A stretch of 64,000 nucleotides of DNA from Adiantum capillus-veneris (GCA_014529385.2 CM043960.1:70061410-70125409), one strand, 5' to 3'. Counted from the first letter of the stretch, positions 10,060-21,200 are shown. Made by a program: numbers and translations. Notes: generated from the letters alone by a model not told the origin.

Positions 10060-11278
10060 CATTAGCATCTTCAAAAGGATAATTTTTGAACTTAATAAGA
10101 TACGGTCGGATAATCTTACCATGTCTTAGTACCTTGTCTTCATGTTAAATGATGGATTCGGATTGGAGCACCTCTTCTTGATCCTTGATCTCGGGCGGGT
10201 CCTCAATTATTGGTTCTCTTGGTGGCTCTCCTTTGTAAGGTTTAAGTAGGCTCACACAAAAAGCATTGTGTATTAGCCAATGATTGGGTCCTCAATTATT
10301 GGTTCTCTTGGTGGCTCTCCTTTGTAAGGTTTAAGTAGGCTCACACGAAAAGCATTGTGTATTAGCCAATGATTGGGAAATTCTAATTGATAGGCCATCT
10401 TGTCGATTGGTTTTAGCATTTGAAAAGGACCATAGTATCTTTTTGCTAGCTTAGAATAATACTTTTTGTGGAACGTATGATTTTTGCCCATCGTTTGCCT
10501 CAATTGAGCCTTGGGAAACTTGACTAGGACCCAATCATTTTCTTTAAACGCTAAGGCCCTTCTGTGCTTGGTAGCAGTAGCTTTTTGCCTTTGTTGAGAG
10601 ATGGATATAGCCTCCTTAATCTTTTGGAAAGATTCTTGTATGTCTCGACTATACTAGTGAAGATTTTCCCATGTACTTTGAGTAGCAAGGGACTTTTAGG
10701 TCTACCCTCAATAATCTCGAAAGGTGCCTTTCTTATAGTAGTATGGACAATGTTATTGTACGCATACTCTACAAGGGGTAAGTACTTCTCCCATTGTGAG
10801 CGTTGATCTACTTCCATAACATAGCTCTTGAGTAGATCTAGAATTGTAAGGTTAGCTATCTCACTTTGGCCATCTGTTTGTGGATTATAGGCTGAAGAAA
10901 AATTTAGCCTAGAACCTAGATTTTTCTAGAGACCCTTCCAAAAATTACTAGTCATTTGAGGATCTCTATCTTACACTATGGATGTTGGCAAACCATGGTG
11001 TTTGAAAATCTATGATATGAAGAGGGTGGCCATTTGATGTGCCGTAATAGTCTTTTTGACAGGTATGAAATATGCTTGTTTACTAAACATGTCGATTATT
11101 GTCCATATTCTTGTATTTCCATGGATAGACTTGGGTAATCCAAAGAAAAAATCCATGGATATACTCTCCCATGGTGAATTAGAAATTCGCAATGGCTGGA
11201 GTAATCCAGGTTGCTTCCCTCTATCATACTTGGTCTTTTGGCATACCGCACATTTTGAAACATACTCTTGTATGTCAA
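10060..11278 (-). pseudogene. Chromovirus integrase C-terminal half and chromodomain
   Basis: Continuation of the minus-strand gypsy element whose 5' part is at 36694-40480; element 2 splits it. From 11278 downward: the end of the integrase zinc finger (CAVCQKTK), the catalytic core (SISMDFFFGLP, DRDPQM after a stop, NPQTDGQSEIAN), the C-terminal domain (HKKYYSKLAKRYYGPF) and a chromodomain (about 10085-10215: IIEDPPEIKDQEEVL, VLRHGKIIRPYLIKFKNYP). A stop lies inside the chromodomain, other stops in the core, and an 89-bp duplication shifts the frame. Chromodomains of this type direct chromovirus insertion into heterochromatin; this copy is dead. Confidence 0.85.
10200..10377 (-). repeat. 89-bp tandem duplication in chromovirus pol
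   Basis: Bases 10200-10288 are repeated at 10289-10377 with a single mismatch. The unit spans the integrase C-terminal/chromodomain linker. Its length is not a multiple of three, so it disrupts the frame. Confidence 0.9.
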
Positions 11279-12213
11279 TGCTAGAAGTTGGACACACCCC
11301 ACGGAGACTAACTACTCTGAGGATTATCATTTTTTTGTAATTATTCATTTATTGAAAGAACCTGATTTTTCACCTTGTAAATATTGGGACTTACAGAATT
11401 TTCTAGATTGTATGCTAGTTTTGCTAGATAGATGGAGTAGTTGGTTGATTTTGGAACTTTAGGGTTTGAGAATTGTAAGGTATATATACCACTTTTTGAC
11501 CTTAATGAAAGACCTTTTTTCATTTTAAAAAAACAAGTTTTGAAGGCTGTGAGCGAGCGTACTGTGTACGAGAGAGAGTGTGAGCTTTATCTTGACGCTA
11601 CGTGTGCACCAGTGGTCAGAATCGAGTGCGGAGAAGTGCAGTGTGTTGCCCCTCACGAGAGCTACACGCCGATACCTACATTGCGCGCGTACGGTCCGGG
11701 TTTGCAAGCTCCTTCTACGAGCTTCATCTGGTGATTGGGTGAGCATACGTTGTCCGATTTTGCATTGTAGCATATCCACGCATTCACATTGAGTAGAGCT
11801 ACACATTAGGCACTTTAGATTTTGGAAACGAAGACCTGCAAATTTCGGCCAGACATCCTACGTGATTTTGCACCGAGTGTTTTGGGTTGGGATTTTGGTT
11901 CATAGACCTTAGGGAGAGCGACCGATTGGTGTTAGTAGGGTCTCCTTCAAGTTCTATGGTGTTTCGAGATTGTTTGATGAGTGTTTGGCTCTAGAAAGCG
12001 TTGTAGGAAGTTTCCTCTTATGCACTCTTGAAGGCTGTGACTTAGACAGTTGGTATAGACCTCTGTAGGAATTAGTTAGGAGTTGGTCGAGTGTAGGTTG
12101 ACACCTTATGCTTGCTTCCACGCGCCTGCAGGTCGAGCTTCGTCCTTAGCTGACATTATATGTTAGGTGAGTTCTTGCTATGCTGACGTCCGTCACGACG
12201 TATCCGTCCAACA
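11279..12213 (+). repeat. Element 2 5' LTR (935 bp)
   Basis: Starts TGCTAGAAG and ends GTCCAACA, just before a primer-binding site. Its first ~300 bp and last ~160 bp match the 3' LTR. A central block (about 11578-12055) is missing from the 3' copy. It contains a TATA-like GGTATATATACC at 11479-11490 and a palindrome half-site at 11851-11861. Confidence 0.9.
11481..11488 (+). promoter_or_regulatory. TATA box in element 2 LTR
   Basis: TATATATA inside the palindromic GGTATATATACC. It is preserved at the equivalent site of the 3' LTR (36438-36445). Position and conservation fit the Pol II promoter at the U3/R border. Confidence 0.55.
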
Positions 12214-12214
12214 T

Positions 12215-12232
12215 TGGCATCGCTACTGGGGA
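12215..12232 (+). promoter_or_regulatory. Element 2 primer-binding site
   Basis: TGGCATCGCTACTGGGGA lies one base after the LTR. It differs from the element 3 site (TGGCGCCGCTGCCGGGGA) only by four transitions, consistent with decay of a tRNA-Asp-type primer site of the kind used by Athila/Tat elements. Confidence 0.7.
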
Positions 12233-13144
12233 CGAAAACCTTAGGTAGGTGACCAAGACTAATCCTTGAGGATAGGGATTTTTGGCTTGCCAAAAGTCTT
12301 GTTTTACATTTAGATAGTATCAGAGGGTGGAGGACTCTCTAGGTCTTAGAGGGAGTCTAGGAAGCGTGTGTCTGGCCTAGATCCTTCGACTTAGGTAGAT
12401 TTAGGTAGATTAAGATAGTTTTAGTTAGTAGTCGAGTTCTTAAGTAGGAATTGGAGTGCTAGAAGGGGTGAGAGGAAAGCTTGAGAGTCCGGAGAGGCCA
12501 GAAAGCAGCCAAAACACCATTGTCACCATTTCACATGATGAGTAGGAGTAGAGTAAGTAGGACATCATGATTCAGGATCTAGAGCATTTCATGTATGTAT
12601 ACTTGCTTGGTAAAGTCATCACAAGTTTGTAAAAGACGCAAAAAGACGCAAAAGTGTGTTTGAAAGCCTAAGTGAAGTCCAAAAGTTACTGTGAGTGTTT
12701 CTTATAGAGCTACAGAGCATCATGAGCATTTCTATCAGGAAAAAAAATAATTTCAAGCCAGGAGACATCCTACGCGTAGGATGTCCACAGGCTAATCTGG
12801 TGGGAATTTTGGGATTTTGAGTTGACCAGTGTGTTCAGAAGGTGGGGTTTACCCTAATTTCAACTGGAAAGTGGAAATTTGACCATATCTTGACAAGTTA
12901 AGGCCAGATAGATTGAAATTGCTAGACATCCTACCCAAATTGTGCCAAAGCATTATTTTGAGACCAAAATCATAAGATGGTTGCATGAGCATATCTTGCA
13001 TGATATATTGAGTGACAAAGAGGGGTTTCATCTCATTTGGGTGAGAAAATTGGGTTCAAAGCAGACTTTAGCACTTTTGACTGAAAAAGACAAGAACAGC
13101 TAAAATTGGGGACTTTTGAAATCCAAACCAAAATCTAAGCATAC
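12233..13144 (+). other. Element 2 leader, first half
   Basis: Non-coding 5' leader between primer site and gag. It is interrupted at 13144 by the copia insertion and resumes at 19981. It carries one full palindrome (12763-12786) and a half-site (12924-12934). Bases 12318-13144 are duplicated at 18350-19176 with about 14 mismatches. Confidence 0.8.
12763..12786. repeat. 24-bp palindrome, copy 1
   Basis: AGACATCCTACG followed by its reverse complement, with only the outermost base mismatched. First of the recurring palindromes of element 2. Confidence 0.9.
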
Positions 13145-13228
13145 TGTTAGGAAATAAGACGTAGCTAAATAGATAATTGAGTAGATTACTTAATGGAGAG
13201 ATACAAATTTATATACACGAGATTATAG

Positions 13229-13295
<67 letters not shown>

Positions 13296-13967
13296 CACGA
13301 TATATGTGGTTCACCCAATGTGGGCTACGTCCACGGGAAAGCAGCCACTCAATGGCTTTAGTACTTCAAAACAAGAAGTAGTTTACAAAGGGATTATACC
13401 CTTAATGGAGCTCCCGCCTTGCTTCACTCTCACCACCTCACACTCACCTTGTTGCATCAACTTCACACTATGAAATGTGTGTAGAAATGGCCTCCTTTTA
13501 TAGGCCAAAAGGGCTGCCCTCTCTTATGAGAGACAACCATGTGTAGCCGCCCTTGTGCGAATAAGTCCAAATCGGACCCTCCAATCCGCCCATGTGTGGC
13601 CGCCCTTGAGAAGACAAGTCCGCTTTTGAATTCGGCCATCGGCCACCGGCCATTGACTTCCGACCACCGGCCACCGGCCATTGACTACCGGCCACCGGCC
13701 AACCGACCGGTTGTTTTCCGACCACTTTCCGGCCGCCGTCCGGCCATAGTATTCCGGCGAAAAAGAATATTCCGACGAAAAAAAAGTCTCGGGGGCCTCT
13801 ACCCCCGAGGCCTTTGAAGTTGCCCCTGATTCTTGTCCGTGAAAATTTTGGTTTCCGGTGAGTGATTTTCCTTCACGCACGATGGCTTCTCCTCATAATG
13901 GGGGCCTTACAAATGTGCGCTTTTACCACAGAAAATTACAAGGGTAAATCAGGCTCCATACTTAACA
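13145..13967 (-). repeat. Copia 3' LTR (823 bp)
   Basis: On the plus strand it starts TGTTAGGAAATAAG and ends CATACTTAACA (TGTTA/TAACA inverted ends). It contains a 60-bp GA microsatellite (13232-13291) and a GC-rich CCGGCCA-repeat segment (about 13625-13745). It matches the solo LTR at 19177-19980 and the truncated LTR at 17982-18352. Confidence 0.95.
13232..13291 (+). repeat. (AG)n microsatellite in copia LTR
   Basis: About 30 AG units. The same tract is 72 bp in the truncated LTR (18071-18142) and 80 bp in the solo LTR (19264-19343). Confidence 0.97.
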
Positions 13968-14027
13968 ATCTCCCACTTGGAGACTGATCTCCAAACCAAA
14001 CCTGTGACTGCTTTTCATTCTGGCTTC

Positions 14028-14561
14028 TTATCCTTGAATGCCGATTGAAGATGAGCAAAAGCTCAACTTCTCCTTGTTGACCACCTTTGTAAACATGTCT
14101 GCAGGATTTTCACTTGTATGCACCTTTCCTAGCTTTAGTTGTCCCTCTTCCAAAAGAGTGCGTATGAAGTGATATCTCACCTCAATGTGCTTTGTCCTTG
14201 AATGAAAGGCTGAGTTCTTCGCAAGATGGATAGCGCTTTGGCTATCACTGTACAAGACACAATTGTCTTGTTTGAATCCAAGCTCTTCTAAGAATCTGTG
14301 AAGCCAAAGAATTTCTTTGCTTGCCTCCGTCATTGCTACATACTCTGCTTCCGTGGTAGAAAGTGAAACCACTTTCTGCAGCTTTGAAGCCCAGCTTACT
14401 GCTGTGCCTCCAACCGTGAACACATAGCCAGTAGTGCTCCTTCGAGTATCTTTGTCACCTGCCATATCTGCATCAGCATACCCTTCTAGAAAAATATCAG
14501 TTCCTCCAAAATACAAAGCATTTGTTGTTGTCCCTTTTAGATACCTAAGTATCCACTTCAC
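14028..14561 (-). pseudogene. Copia RNase H (3' end of pol)
   Basis: Continues pol after a nonsense codon at 14565-14567, in the same frame. Contains WILRYLKGT, the DADMAGDKDTRRSTTGYVF segment, SLSTTEAEYVAMTEA with its catalytic Glu, YSDSQSAIHLAKN with Asp, and the C-terminal KHIEVRYHFIRTLLEEG. The domain is full length and ends at the natural stop near the polypurine tract. RNase H removes the RNA strand during reverse transcription. Confidence 0.92.
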
Positions 14562-14567
14562 AGCTTG

Positions 14568-16373
14568 TCAATGCTCTTTACCTGGGTTGTCCATGAACCT
14601 ACTAACAACTCCCACTGCATGTGCAATGTCTGGCCTTGTCCAGACCATAGCATACATTAGAGAACCTACCGCTGCAGCATATGGAAATTTAGACATATAG
14701 GCTATCTCCTCTTGTGTCTTTGGACACATATCCTTCGTTAGTTTAAAATGACTAGCCAAAGGTGTAGAAACTGGTTTTGCATTTTGCATTGCAAACCTTT
14801 CTAGTACCTTCTTGATGTAATCTTCTTGAGATAGCTTTATTGTCTTCTTCGTCCTGTCCCTTGATATTTTCATACCAAGTATCCTCTTTGTAGCACCTAA
14901 ATCTTTCATTGAAAAAGATTTGGACAGCTCCTCTTTTAGGTCTTTGATGTCCTGCATGTTAGCACTTGCAATCAACATGTCATCAACATACAACATTAGG
15001 ATGATGAATTTTCCATCTCCCAAATTCCTCGTGTAGACGCAGTGATCCGAGTTGCATCTTGTGAATCCATGATCCAACATCCATCGATCAAACTTCAAGT
15101 ACCATTGTCTTGATGCTTGCTTTAAACCATACAAGCTCTTCTTTAATCTGCAAACCATTTTCTCCTTACCTTTTACTTCATACCCCTTTGGTTGAAGCAT
15201 GTAGATTTCCTCCTCTAAGTCACCATGAGGGAATGCCGTATTTACATCCATTTGCTCGAGATTTAGATCATGAGCAGCCACAAGGCTTAAGACAAGCCTA
15301 ATTGAGTTCATTTTTACAACAGGAGAAAATATTTCATTGAAGTCAATACCTTTCTTTTGAGAAAAACCTTTTACCACAAGCTTAGACTTGTACCTTTTCT
15401 TCCCACCTTCTTCTTCCTTTAGCTTGTACACCCATTTGTTTTGAAGTGCCCGCTTACCTTTAGGCAACTCAACCAACCCCCATGTTTGGTTGCGATGTAG
15501 TGAGTCCATCTCCACTTGCATGCTCTTCGTCCATTCTTCTTTGGATTCATGTTGCATAGCTTCTTCATATGATTCGGGCTCTCCAGAATCTAAGATCAAG
15601 AGATGGTTGAAGGAAGGAACAAACCTTTCTGGAGGTCTACTTGCTCTTGTAGATCTTCGGGGAATAGGTTGAGGCTCCTCATTTGGTTGACGTTGTTGCA
15701 CATTGTCACCGTTTGCAGTCCTTGAGTCTTCACCGTCCTCAAGCTCCATGTACTCATCACCTATTTCTTTTGTTTGTTTTCTTTCCAAGTAATCTTTGTA
15801 CATATTTTGTTCATTAAAAATTACATCCCTACTCCTTAAGATTTTACCATCTTCAGGATTCCGTAGGCGATACCCAAAGTCCCCTTCTCCATAGCCAATG
15901 AAGAAACACTTTTTGGACTTTGCATCTAACTTTGATCTTAGGCTTCTATCTATGTGCATGAAAGCCTCACACCCAAACACTTTGAGAAATGCATAATTCA
16001 CCGGTTTACATGTCCATGCCTCTTCTGGAACTCCCCCATCCAATGCCGTTGAGGGTGACCGATTGATTAAGTACACAGACGTACTTACAGCTTCTGCCCA
16101 AAGCTCAAGCGGTAGGCCTGCATGTAGCCGCATGCTTCGTGCTCGTTCCATGATTGTCCTGTTCATCCTTTCCGAAATCCCATTTTGCTGAGGTGTCCTT
16201 GGGGTTGTCCTTTGCCTCCGAATGCCATTGCTAGCACAAAAGCTTTCAAAAGCTTGGCTGCAATATTCGCCTCCATTGTCGGATCTGAGGCATTTAACCT
16301 TGGTACCTGTTTCATTCTCCACAAAGGCTTTCCACCTTTGAAATATGGAAAATACATTGGATTTATTCTTCAT
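14568..16373 (-). pseudogene. Copia integrase core (part), RT
   Basis: 601 codons in one frame. First the integrase core after its first Asp (CLRSDNGGEY, then TPQQNGISERMNR with the catalytic Glu), the GKxxDHLR-equivalent tail (VFGCEAFMHIDRSLRSKLD), an acidic linker, then RT: WVYKLKEEEGG, QMDVNTAFPHGDLEEEIYM, SLYGLKQASRQWY and the YVDDML catalytic motif intact. It ends at a nonsense codon 14565-14567; RNase H continues in frame beyond. Upstream, gag-protease is in another frame because of a single-base change near 16375. Otherwise the length and motifs match a working copia pol. Confidence 0.93.
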
Positions 16374-17908
16374 GACATAAACCCATGTTTTCTAGTCGCA
16401 TCGTTTATGAATGTTACATAGTACAATGAGCCACCAAGTGATGGTGTACTTGCAGGACCCCAAACATCAGAATGAACCAACTCAAGTTTTTTATTTTTTC
16501 TTTCATTTCCTGATTTTTGAAATTTTACCCTCTTTTGTTTACCATAAACACAATCTTCACAGAACTCTAAGTCCACTTCTTTCAAACCTGGTAGAAGCTT
16601 CTTTGTTTGAAGGATTTGCATTCCTTTGGCACTCATATGCCCAAGTCGGTAGTGCCACACCGCACTGTCAACTTCTGTAGTTGCTGCACAAGCTGAAGGT
16701 TGCGTGCTAACAGTACACAAGTAAAGTGTACCGACTTTTTCACCCTTGGCAACCACCAAAGATCCCTTTGAGATCTTCCACCGTTTGTTTCCGAATGCAA
16801 TGTTGTGACCTTCATTGTCCAATTGTCCTGTAGAGATCAAATTTTTGCGAAGAGAAGGAACATGCCTAACATCTTTAAGCTTCCATTCATTTCCGTTATC
16901 AGTTTTGACAGAAACTGTTCCTTTGCCGACAATCTCACAAGCTTCATCATCTCCCAAGTATACATACCCAAAATTACCTTTGGTGTAGTCTTGGAAATGT
17001 TGCTTGTGTGGTGTCGCATGGAATGAAGCCCCGGAATATACTATCCAGGAATTAGACACATTGTCTAATGAGAGAATTAGAGCATCTTGCTCTACTTTAC
17101 CTGTCACATTGGCCTCCGATGTTGGCTTGTTGTCTTGAGACTCTGTCTCCTTCTTCTTCTTGGACCAGCAATCCTTCTTGACGCGGCCCTTCTTGCCGCA
17201 GTTCCAACATTCAAGAACTGACTTTGTGCGTGACTTGCTCCGCCTTGAGCGATCACGACCCTTTTGGTTTTTGAACCTCTCCTTAAGCCTTCCTCTTGTT
17301 TCCACTGATAGTACAACACTTGATGATTCTCCCGTACTTCTCCTTCGCATTTCCTCGCTTAGGAGAACACCCACAACATGATCAAACTTAAGAGTATTTG
17401 TGGCAGAGATAGAATTACTTACAGCCATCACAAGGCTGTCCCAACTATCCGGTAGAGATGATAGTATAAGGAGAGCTCGCACTTCATCATCGAAATTGAT
17501 TTTCACTGATCGAAGTTGACTTATGTTTGTGTTAAAGTCATTTAGGTGTTCTGCAACTGAACCATTCTTTGCCATCTTTAGATTGAACGAGCGCTTCATA
17601 AGAAATACCTTATTGGATGCCGATGGTTTCTCGTAGAAGTCGTCAAGTGACTTCATCAAGTCCTCCGTGGTCTTCATCTCCGAAACATTGAAGGCCACCG
17701 TTGACGCCAAGCTTAACCGGATTGTTCCCAGTGCCTTTCGATCAAGGACAATCCATGCTTCATCTGCCATTGTTGCAGGCTTCTTCGCAAGACCGTCTAG
17801 TGGCAAATAGAGGTCCTTCTGGTAGAGATAGTCTTCAATCTGCATCTTCCAATGTTGGTAGTTTTTGCCGTTGAACTTCTCAATCTTGAGCTTCCCTTCC
17901 TCCGCCAT
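16370..17908 (-). pseudogene. Copia gag, protease, pre-integrase
   Basis: The start is the Met codon at 17906-17908 (MAEEGKLKIEKFNG), typical of copia gag. Domains: capsid-like UBN2 region (residues ~5-200), a zinc knuckle CWNCGKKGRVKKDCW whose His is Arg, protease with YSGAS where an active enzyme has Asp-Ser-Gly, a GAG-pre-integrase HHCC region (HYRLGHMSAKGM, CEDCVYGKQ) and the start of the integrase core (LELVHSDVWGP). The altered zinc ligand and lost catalytic Asp suggest loss of function besides the frameshift at its end. Confidence 0.92.
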
Positions 17909-17967
17909 AACTCCCACTCAATTCAAAGAATCCTTTCCATGAGATAATTTATCTACGAGCAAACCTT

Positions 17968-17979
17968 GCTCTGATACCA
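17968..17979 (-). promoter_or_regulatory. Copia primer-binding site (tRNA-iMet)
   Basis: On the minus strand TGGTATCAGAGC, the classic initiator-methionine tRNA primer site of plant copia elements, two bases from the LTR end. Confidence 0.95.
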
Positions 17980-17981
17980 GT

Positions 17982-18066
17982 TGTTAGGAAATAAAACGTA
18001 GCTAAATAGATAATTGAGTAGATTACTTAATGGAGAGATACAGATTTATATACACGAGATTATAGA

Positions 18067-18146
<80 letters not shown>

Positions 18147-18352
18147 CACGATATACGTGGTTCACCCAATGTGGGCTACGTCCACGGGAAAGTAGCCACT
18201 CAATGGCTTTAGTACTTCAAAACAAGAAGTAGTTTACAAAGGGATTATACCCTTAATGGAGCTCCCGCCTTGCTTCACTCTCACCACCTCACACTCACCT
18301 TGTTGCATCAACTTCACACTATGAAATGTGTGTAGAAATGGCCTCCTTTTAT
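17982..18352 (-). repeat. Truncated copia 5' LTR
   Basis: Matches the first ~350 bp (plus-strand sense) of the full LTRs, then ends abruptly in CCTTTTAT, where the sequence switches to element 2 leader (CAGAGGG). The switch shares TAT with both partners. It carries a 72-bp AG tract. Confidence 0.93.
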
Positions 18353-19176
18353 CAGAGGGTGGAGGACTCTTTAGGTCTTAGAGGGAGTCTAGGAAGCGTG
18401 TGTCTGGCCTAGATCCTTCGACTTAGGTAGATTTAGGTAGATTAAGATAGTTTTAGGTAGTAGTCGAGTTCTTAAGTAGGAATTGGAGTGCTAGAAGGGG
18501 TGAGAGGAAAGCTTGAGAGTCCGGAGAGGCCAGAAAGCAGCCAAAACACCATTGTCACCATTTCACATGATGAGTAGGAGTAGAGTAAGTAGGACATCAT
18601 GATTCACGATCTAGAGCATTTCATGTATGTATACTTGCTTGGTAAAGTCATCACAAGTTTGTAAAAGACGCAAAAAGACGCAAAAGTGTGTTTGAAAGCC
18701 TAAGTGAAGTCCAAAAGTTACTGTGAGTGTTTCTTATAGAGCTACAGAGCATCATGAGCATTTCTATTAGGAAAAAAAATAATTTCAAGCCAGGAGACAT
18801 CCTACGCGTAGGATGTCCACAGGCTAATCTGGTGGAAATTTTGGGATTTTCAGTTGACCAGTGTGTTTAGAAGGTGGGGTTTACCCTAATTTCAACTGGA
18901 AAGTGGAAATTTGACCATATCTTGACAAGATAAGGCCAGATAGATTGAAATTGCTAGACATCCTACCCAAATTGTGCCAAAGCATTATTTTGAGACCAAA
19001 ACCATAAGATGGCTGCATGAGCATGTCTTGCATGATATATTGAGTGAAAAAGAGGGGTTTCATCTCATTTGGGTGAGGAAATTGGGTTCAAAGCAGACTT
19101 TAGCACTTTTGACTGAAAAAGACAAGAACAGCTAAAATTGGGGACTTTTGAAATCCAAACCAAAATCTAAGCATAC
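18350..19176 (+). repeat. Second copy of element 2 leader segment
   Basis: A duplicate of 12318-13144 in the same orientation, ending in the same CATAC target site. About 14 mismatches in 827 bp by eye, so it is neither a fresh copy nor a simple sequencing duplication. Confidence 0.95.
18795..18818. repeat. 24-bp palindrome, duplicate of copy 1
   Basis: Same as 12763-12786, carried in the duplicated leader segment; the half-site recurs at 18956-18966. Confidence 0.9.
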
Positions 19177-19260
19177 TGTTAGGAAATAAGACGTAGCTAA
19201 ATAGATAATTGAGTAGATTACTTAATGGTGAGATACAAATTTATATACACGAGATTATAG

Positions 19261-19347
<87 letters not shown>

Positions 19348-19980
19348 CACGATATATGTGGTTCACCCAATGTGGGCTACGTCCACGGGAAAGCAGCCAC
19401 TCAATGGATTTAGTACTTCAAAACAAGAAGTAGTTTACAAAGGGATTATACCCTTAATGGAGCTCCCGCCTTGCTTCACTCTCACCACCTCACACTCACC
19501 TTGTTGCATCAACTTCACACTATGAAATGTGTGTAGAAATGGCCTCCTTTTATAGGCCAAAAGGGCTGCCCTCTCTTATGAGAGACAACCATGTGTAGCC
19601 ACCCTTGTGCGAATAAGTCCAAATCGGACCCTCCAATCCACCCATGTGTGGCCGCCCTTGAGAAGACAAGTCCGCTTTTGAATTCGGCCACCGGCCACCG
19701 GCCATTGACTTCCGACCACCGGCCACCGGCCAACCGACCGACTGTTTTCTGACCACTTTTCGGCCGCCGTCCGACCATAATATTCTGGCGAAAAAAAAGT
19801 CTCGGGGGCCTCCACCCCCGAGGCCTTTAAAGTTGCCCCTGATTCTTGTCCGTGAAAATTTTGGTTTCCGGTGAGTGATTTTCCTTCACGCACGATGGCT
19901 TCTCCTCATAATGGGGGCCTTACAAATGTGCGCTTTTACCACAAAAAATTACAAGGGTAAATCAGGCTCCATACTTAACA
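19177..19980 (-). mobile_element. Copia solo LTR (804 bp)
   Basis: A complete LTR (plus strand TGTTAGG...CTTAACA) flanked on both sides by CATAC (19172-19176 and 19981-19985), with no internal copia sequence. This is the product of LTR-LTR recombination at the same target site as the full element. It differs from the left LTR by substitutions, an 80-bp AG tract and short deletions in the GC-rich part. Confidence 0.93.
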
Positions 19981-20046
19981 CATACCACTGGGTTGCTGAC
20001 ATCAAGGGGAAGCTGTGGGTCAAGTCTGGGGTCAAACAGGCCAAAA

Positions 20047-20070
20047 AGACATCCTACGCGTAGGATGCCT
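20047..20070. repeat. 24-bp palindrome, copy 2
   Basis: Left arm perfect (AGACATCCTACG); right arm with one substitution (GCCT at the end instead of GTCT). Confidence 0.9.
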
Positions 20071-20171
20071 TCTGCGTGATTTTGGACTCCCAACCAAATT
20101 TTGAGTAGACCAAAGTGATCAGCAACCCAAGGGGAGCCTGTGTTTTGAATTTGAAGCCATTCTGATAAAAA

Positions 20172-20195
20172 AGACATACTATGCGTATAATGTCT
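20172..20195. repeat. 24-bp palindrome, degenerate copy 3
   Basis: AGACATACTATG then CGTATAATGTCT; several substitutions, but the outer ATGTCT arms and the central GCGT persist. Confidence 0.7.
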
Positions 20196-20446
20196 AAAGC
20201 AAGAAATTGAAGCCAGATACTGATTGTGAGCATAGCAAGGTGTTGTCTAGCCTAAGGCAAGCCTCCAGGTCAATTTTGGTCCAAATTGGAGTTGATTAGA
20301 CGGATCAAAATCAGCAACAGGCTGTCGGAACAGATTTCTGACTCATTGACCAGCTAATAGGTGTCCAAATCAAAAAGTAAAAACAGCTGTGGGCTCAGCA
20401 CATCAAGGTGAAACCATAGTGCAAAATCTAGGCAAAACAAAGCAAG

Positions 20447-20470
20447 AGACATCCTACGCGTAGGATGTCT
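20447..20470. repeat. 24-bp palindrome, copy 4 (perfect)
   Basis: Perfect palindrome: AGACATCCTACG followed by its exact reverse complement. Confidence 0.97.
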
Positions 20471-20891
20471 ATTGGGGCTTACTGAAGAGAAAATTTGACT
20501 AGGCTTAGATAGTGAGATTCCATTTGGCTTAAGGATTCCAGAACTTCTTGCAGAAGTGAATTTGGACCTCGTTTGTCCATTTGACGGAGCAAAGATTGAA
20601 TTCAGACTTTTTCGCGTAAATTGACCAACATCCGAGGGAAGCACAGTTCCATAATAGCAGACCTAATCCAGAACATCAGCATTGTATAAAATACAGTAGT
20701 GGTTGAGATTAACTCTCCAATTATACCAATCATTACTAAGATAACCTCTAGCAGATAAATGATTTGATTCAATTACCAAAATTAAACGCTTGTGTACAGG
20801 TATATTCAGCAACAAAGCAAGAAGTTGTGCGGAAACTGATCCTTTGCCAGGTGAGTGGTTGGATTTGTGATAAATTGCATTGATAAGTTTG

Positions 20892-21200
20892 ATGAATTTA
20901 AGATCAGGAAGATACATTGTTAGAGACCAGAAGGTGGCAGGTGACCAAGGTAGCTTAGTGTCCACCAAAGAGAGTGTAACTCAGGCAAGGCTAGATCCGC
21001 TAGCACCGATTATTGAGGAAAGTAGTGATACTGACACTTCGTCAGACAAATCTTTCTTCATTGATGGGTAGTCAACAGCTAGGAGGTTTCACCTATGACG
21101 GACCAATGCAAGGAGGAAGCACCTCCCTAAATCCTTTGAATGATTCCAAGCTCTGTGATCTTCTTAGAGGGAACAAACTCGAGGGGAGCCCTAGTCTAGT
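20892..21200 (+). pseudogene. Element 2 gag N terminus
   Basis: The ATG at 20892 opens MNLRSGRYIV, matching the MHLRSGRVLE start of element 3 gag; LRSGR-type N termini are common in plant gypsy gags. The frame stops at 21071 and similar low-complexity sequence continues in the +1 frame to about 21204, so at least one frameshift is present. The function is RNA packaging and particle formation; no catalytic domain is expected here. Confidence 0.7.

Larger units (their letters stand above)
13145..18352 (-). mobile_element. Nested Ty1/copia retrotransposon
   Basis: A minus-strand copia element inserted in the leader of element 2, with target duplication CATAC (13140-13144; the matching right-hand copy is at 19981-19985 beside the solo LTR). 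In its own orientation: truncated 5' LTR (18352-17982), initiator-Met primer site (17979-17968), gag-pol (17908-14028), polypurine tract about 13985-13968, 3' LTR (13967-13145). The 5' LTR is cut at 18352 and fused to duplicated leader sequence. Coding capacity is almost complete, but a one-base frameshift near 16375 and a nonsense codon at 14565-14567 break it. Confidence 0.92.
19986..20891 (+). other. Element 2 leader, second half
   Basis: Non-coding sequence running to the gag start. It contains three palindrome copies (20047, 20172, 20447). The flanking sequences of the copies are unrelated to one another. Confidence 0.8.

Noticed and set aside
13463..13880. Several open frames in the copia LTR
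   Set aside because: They are translations of LTR sequence with CCGGCCA repeats and recur in the solo LTR; LTRs of this type are non-coding.
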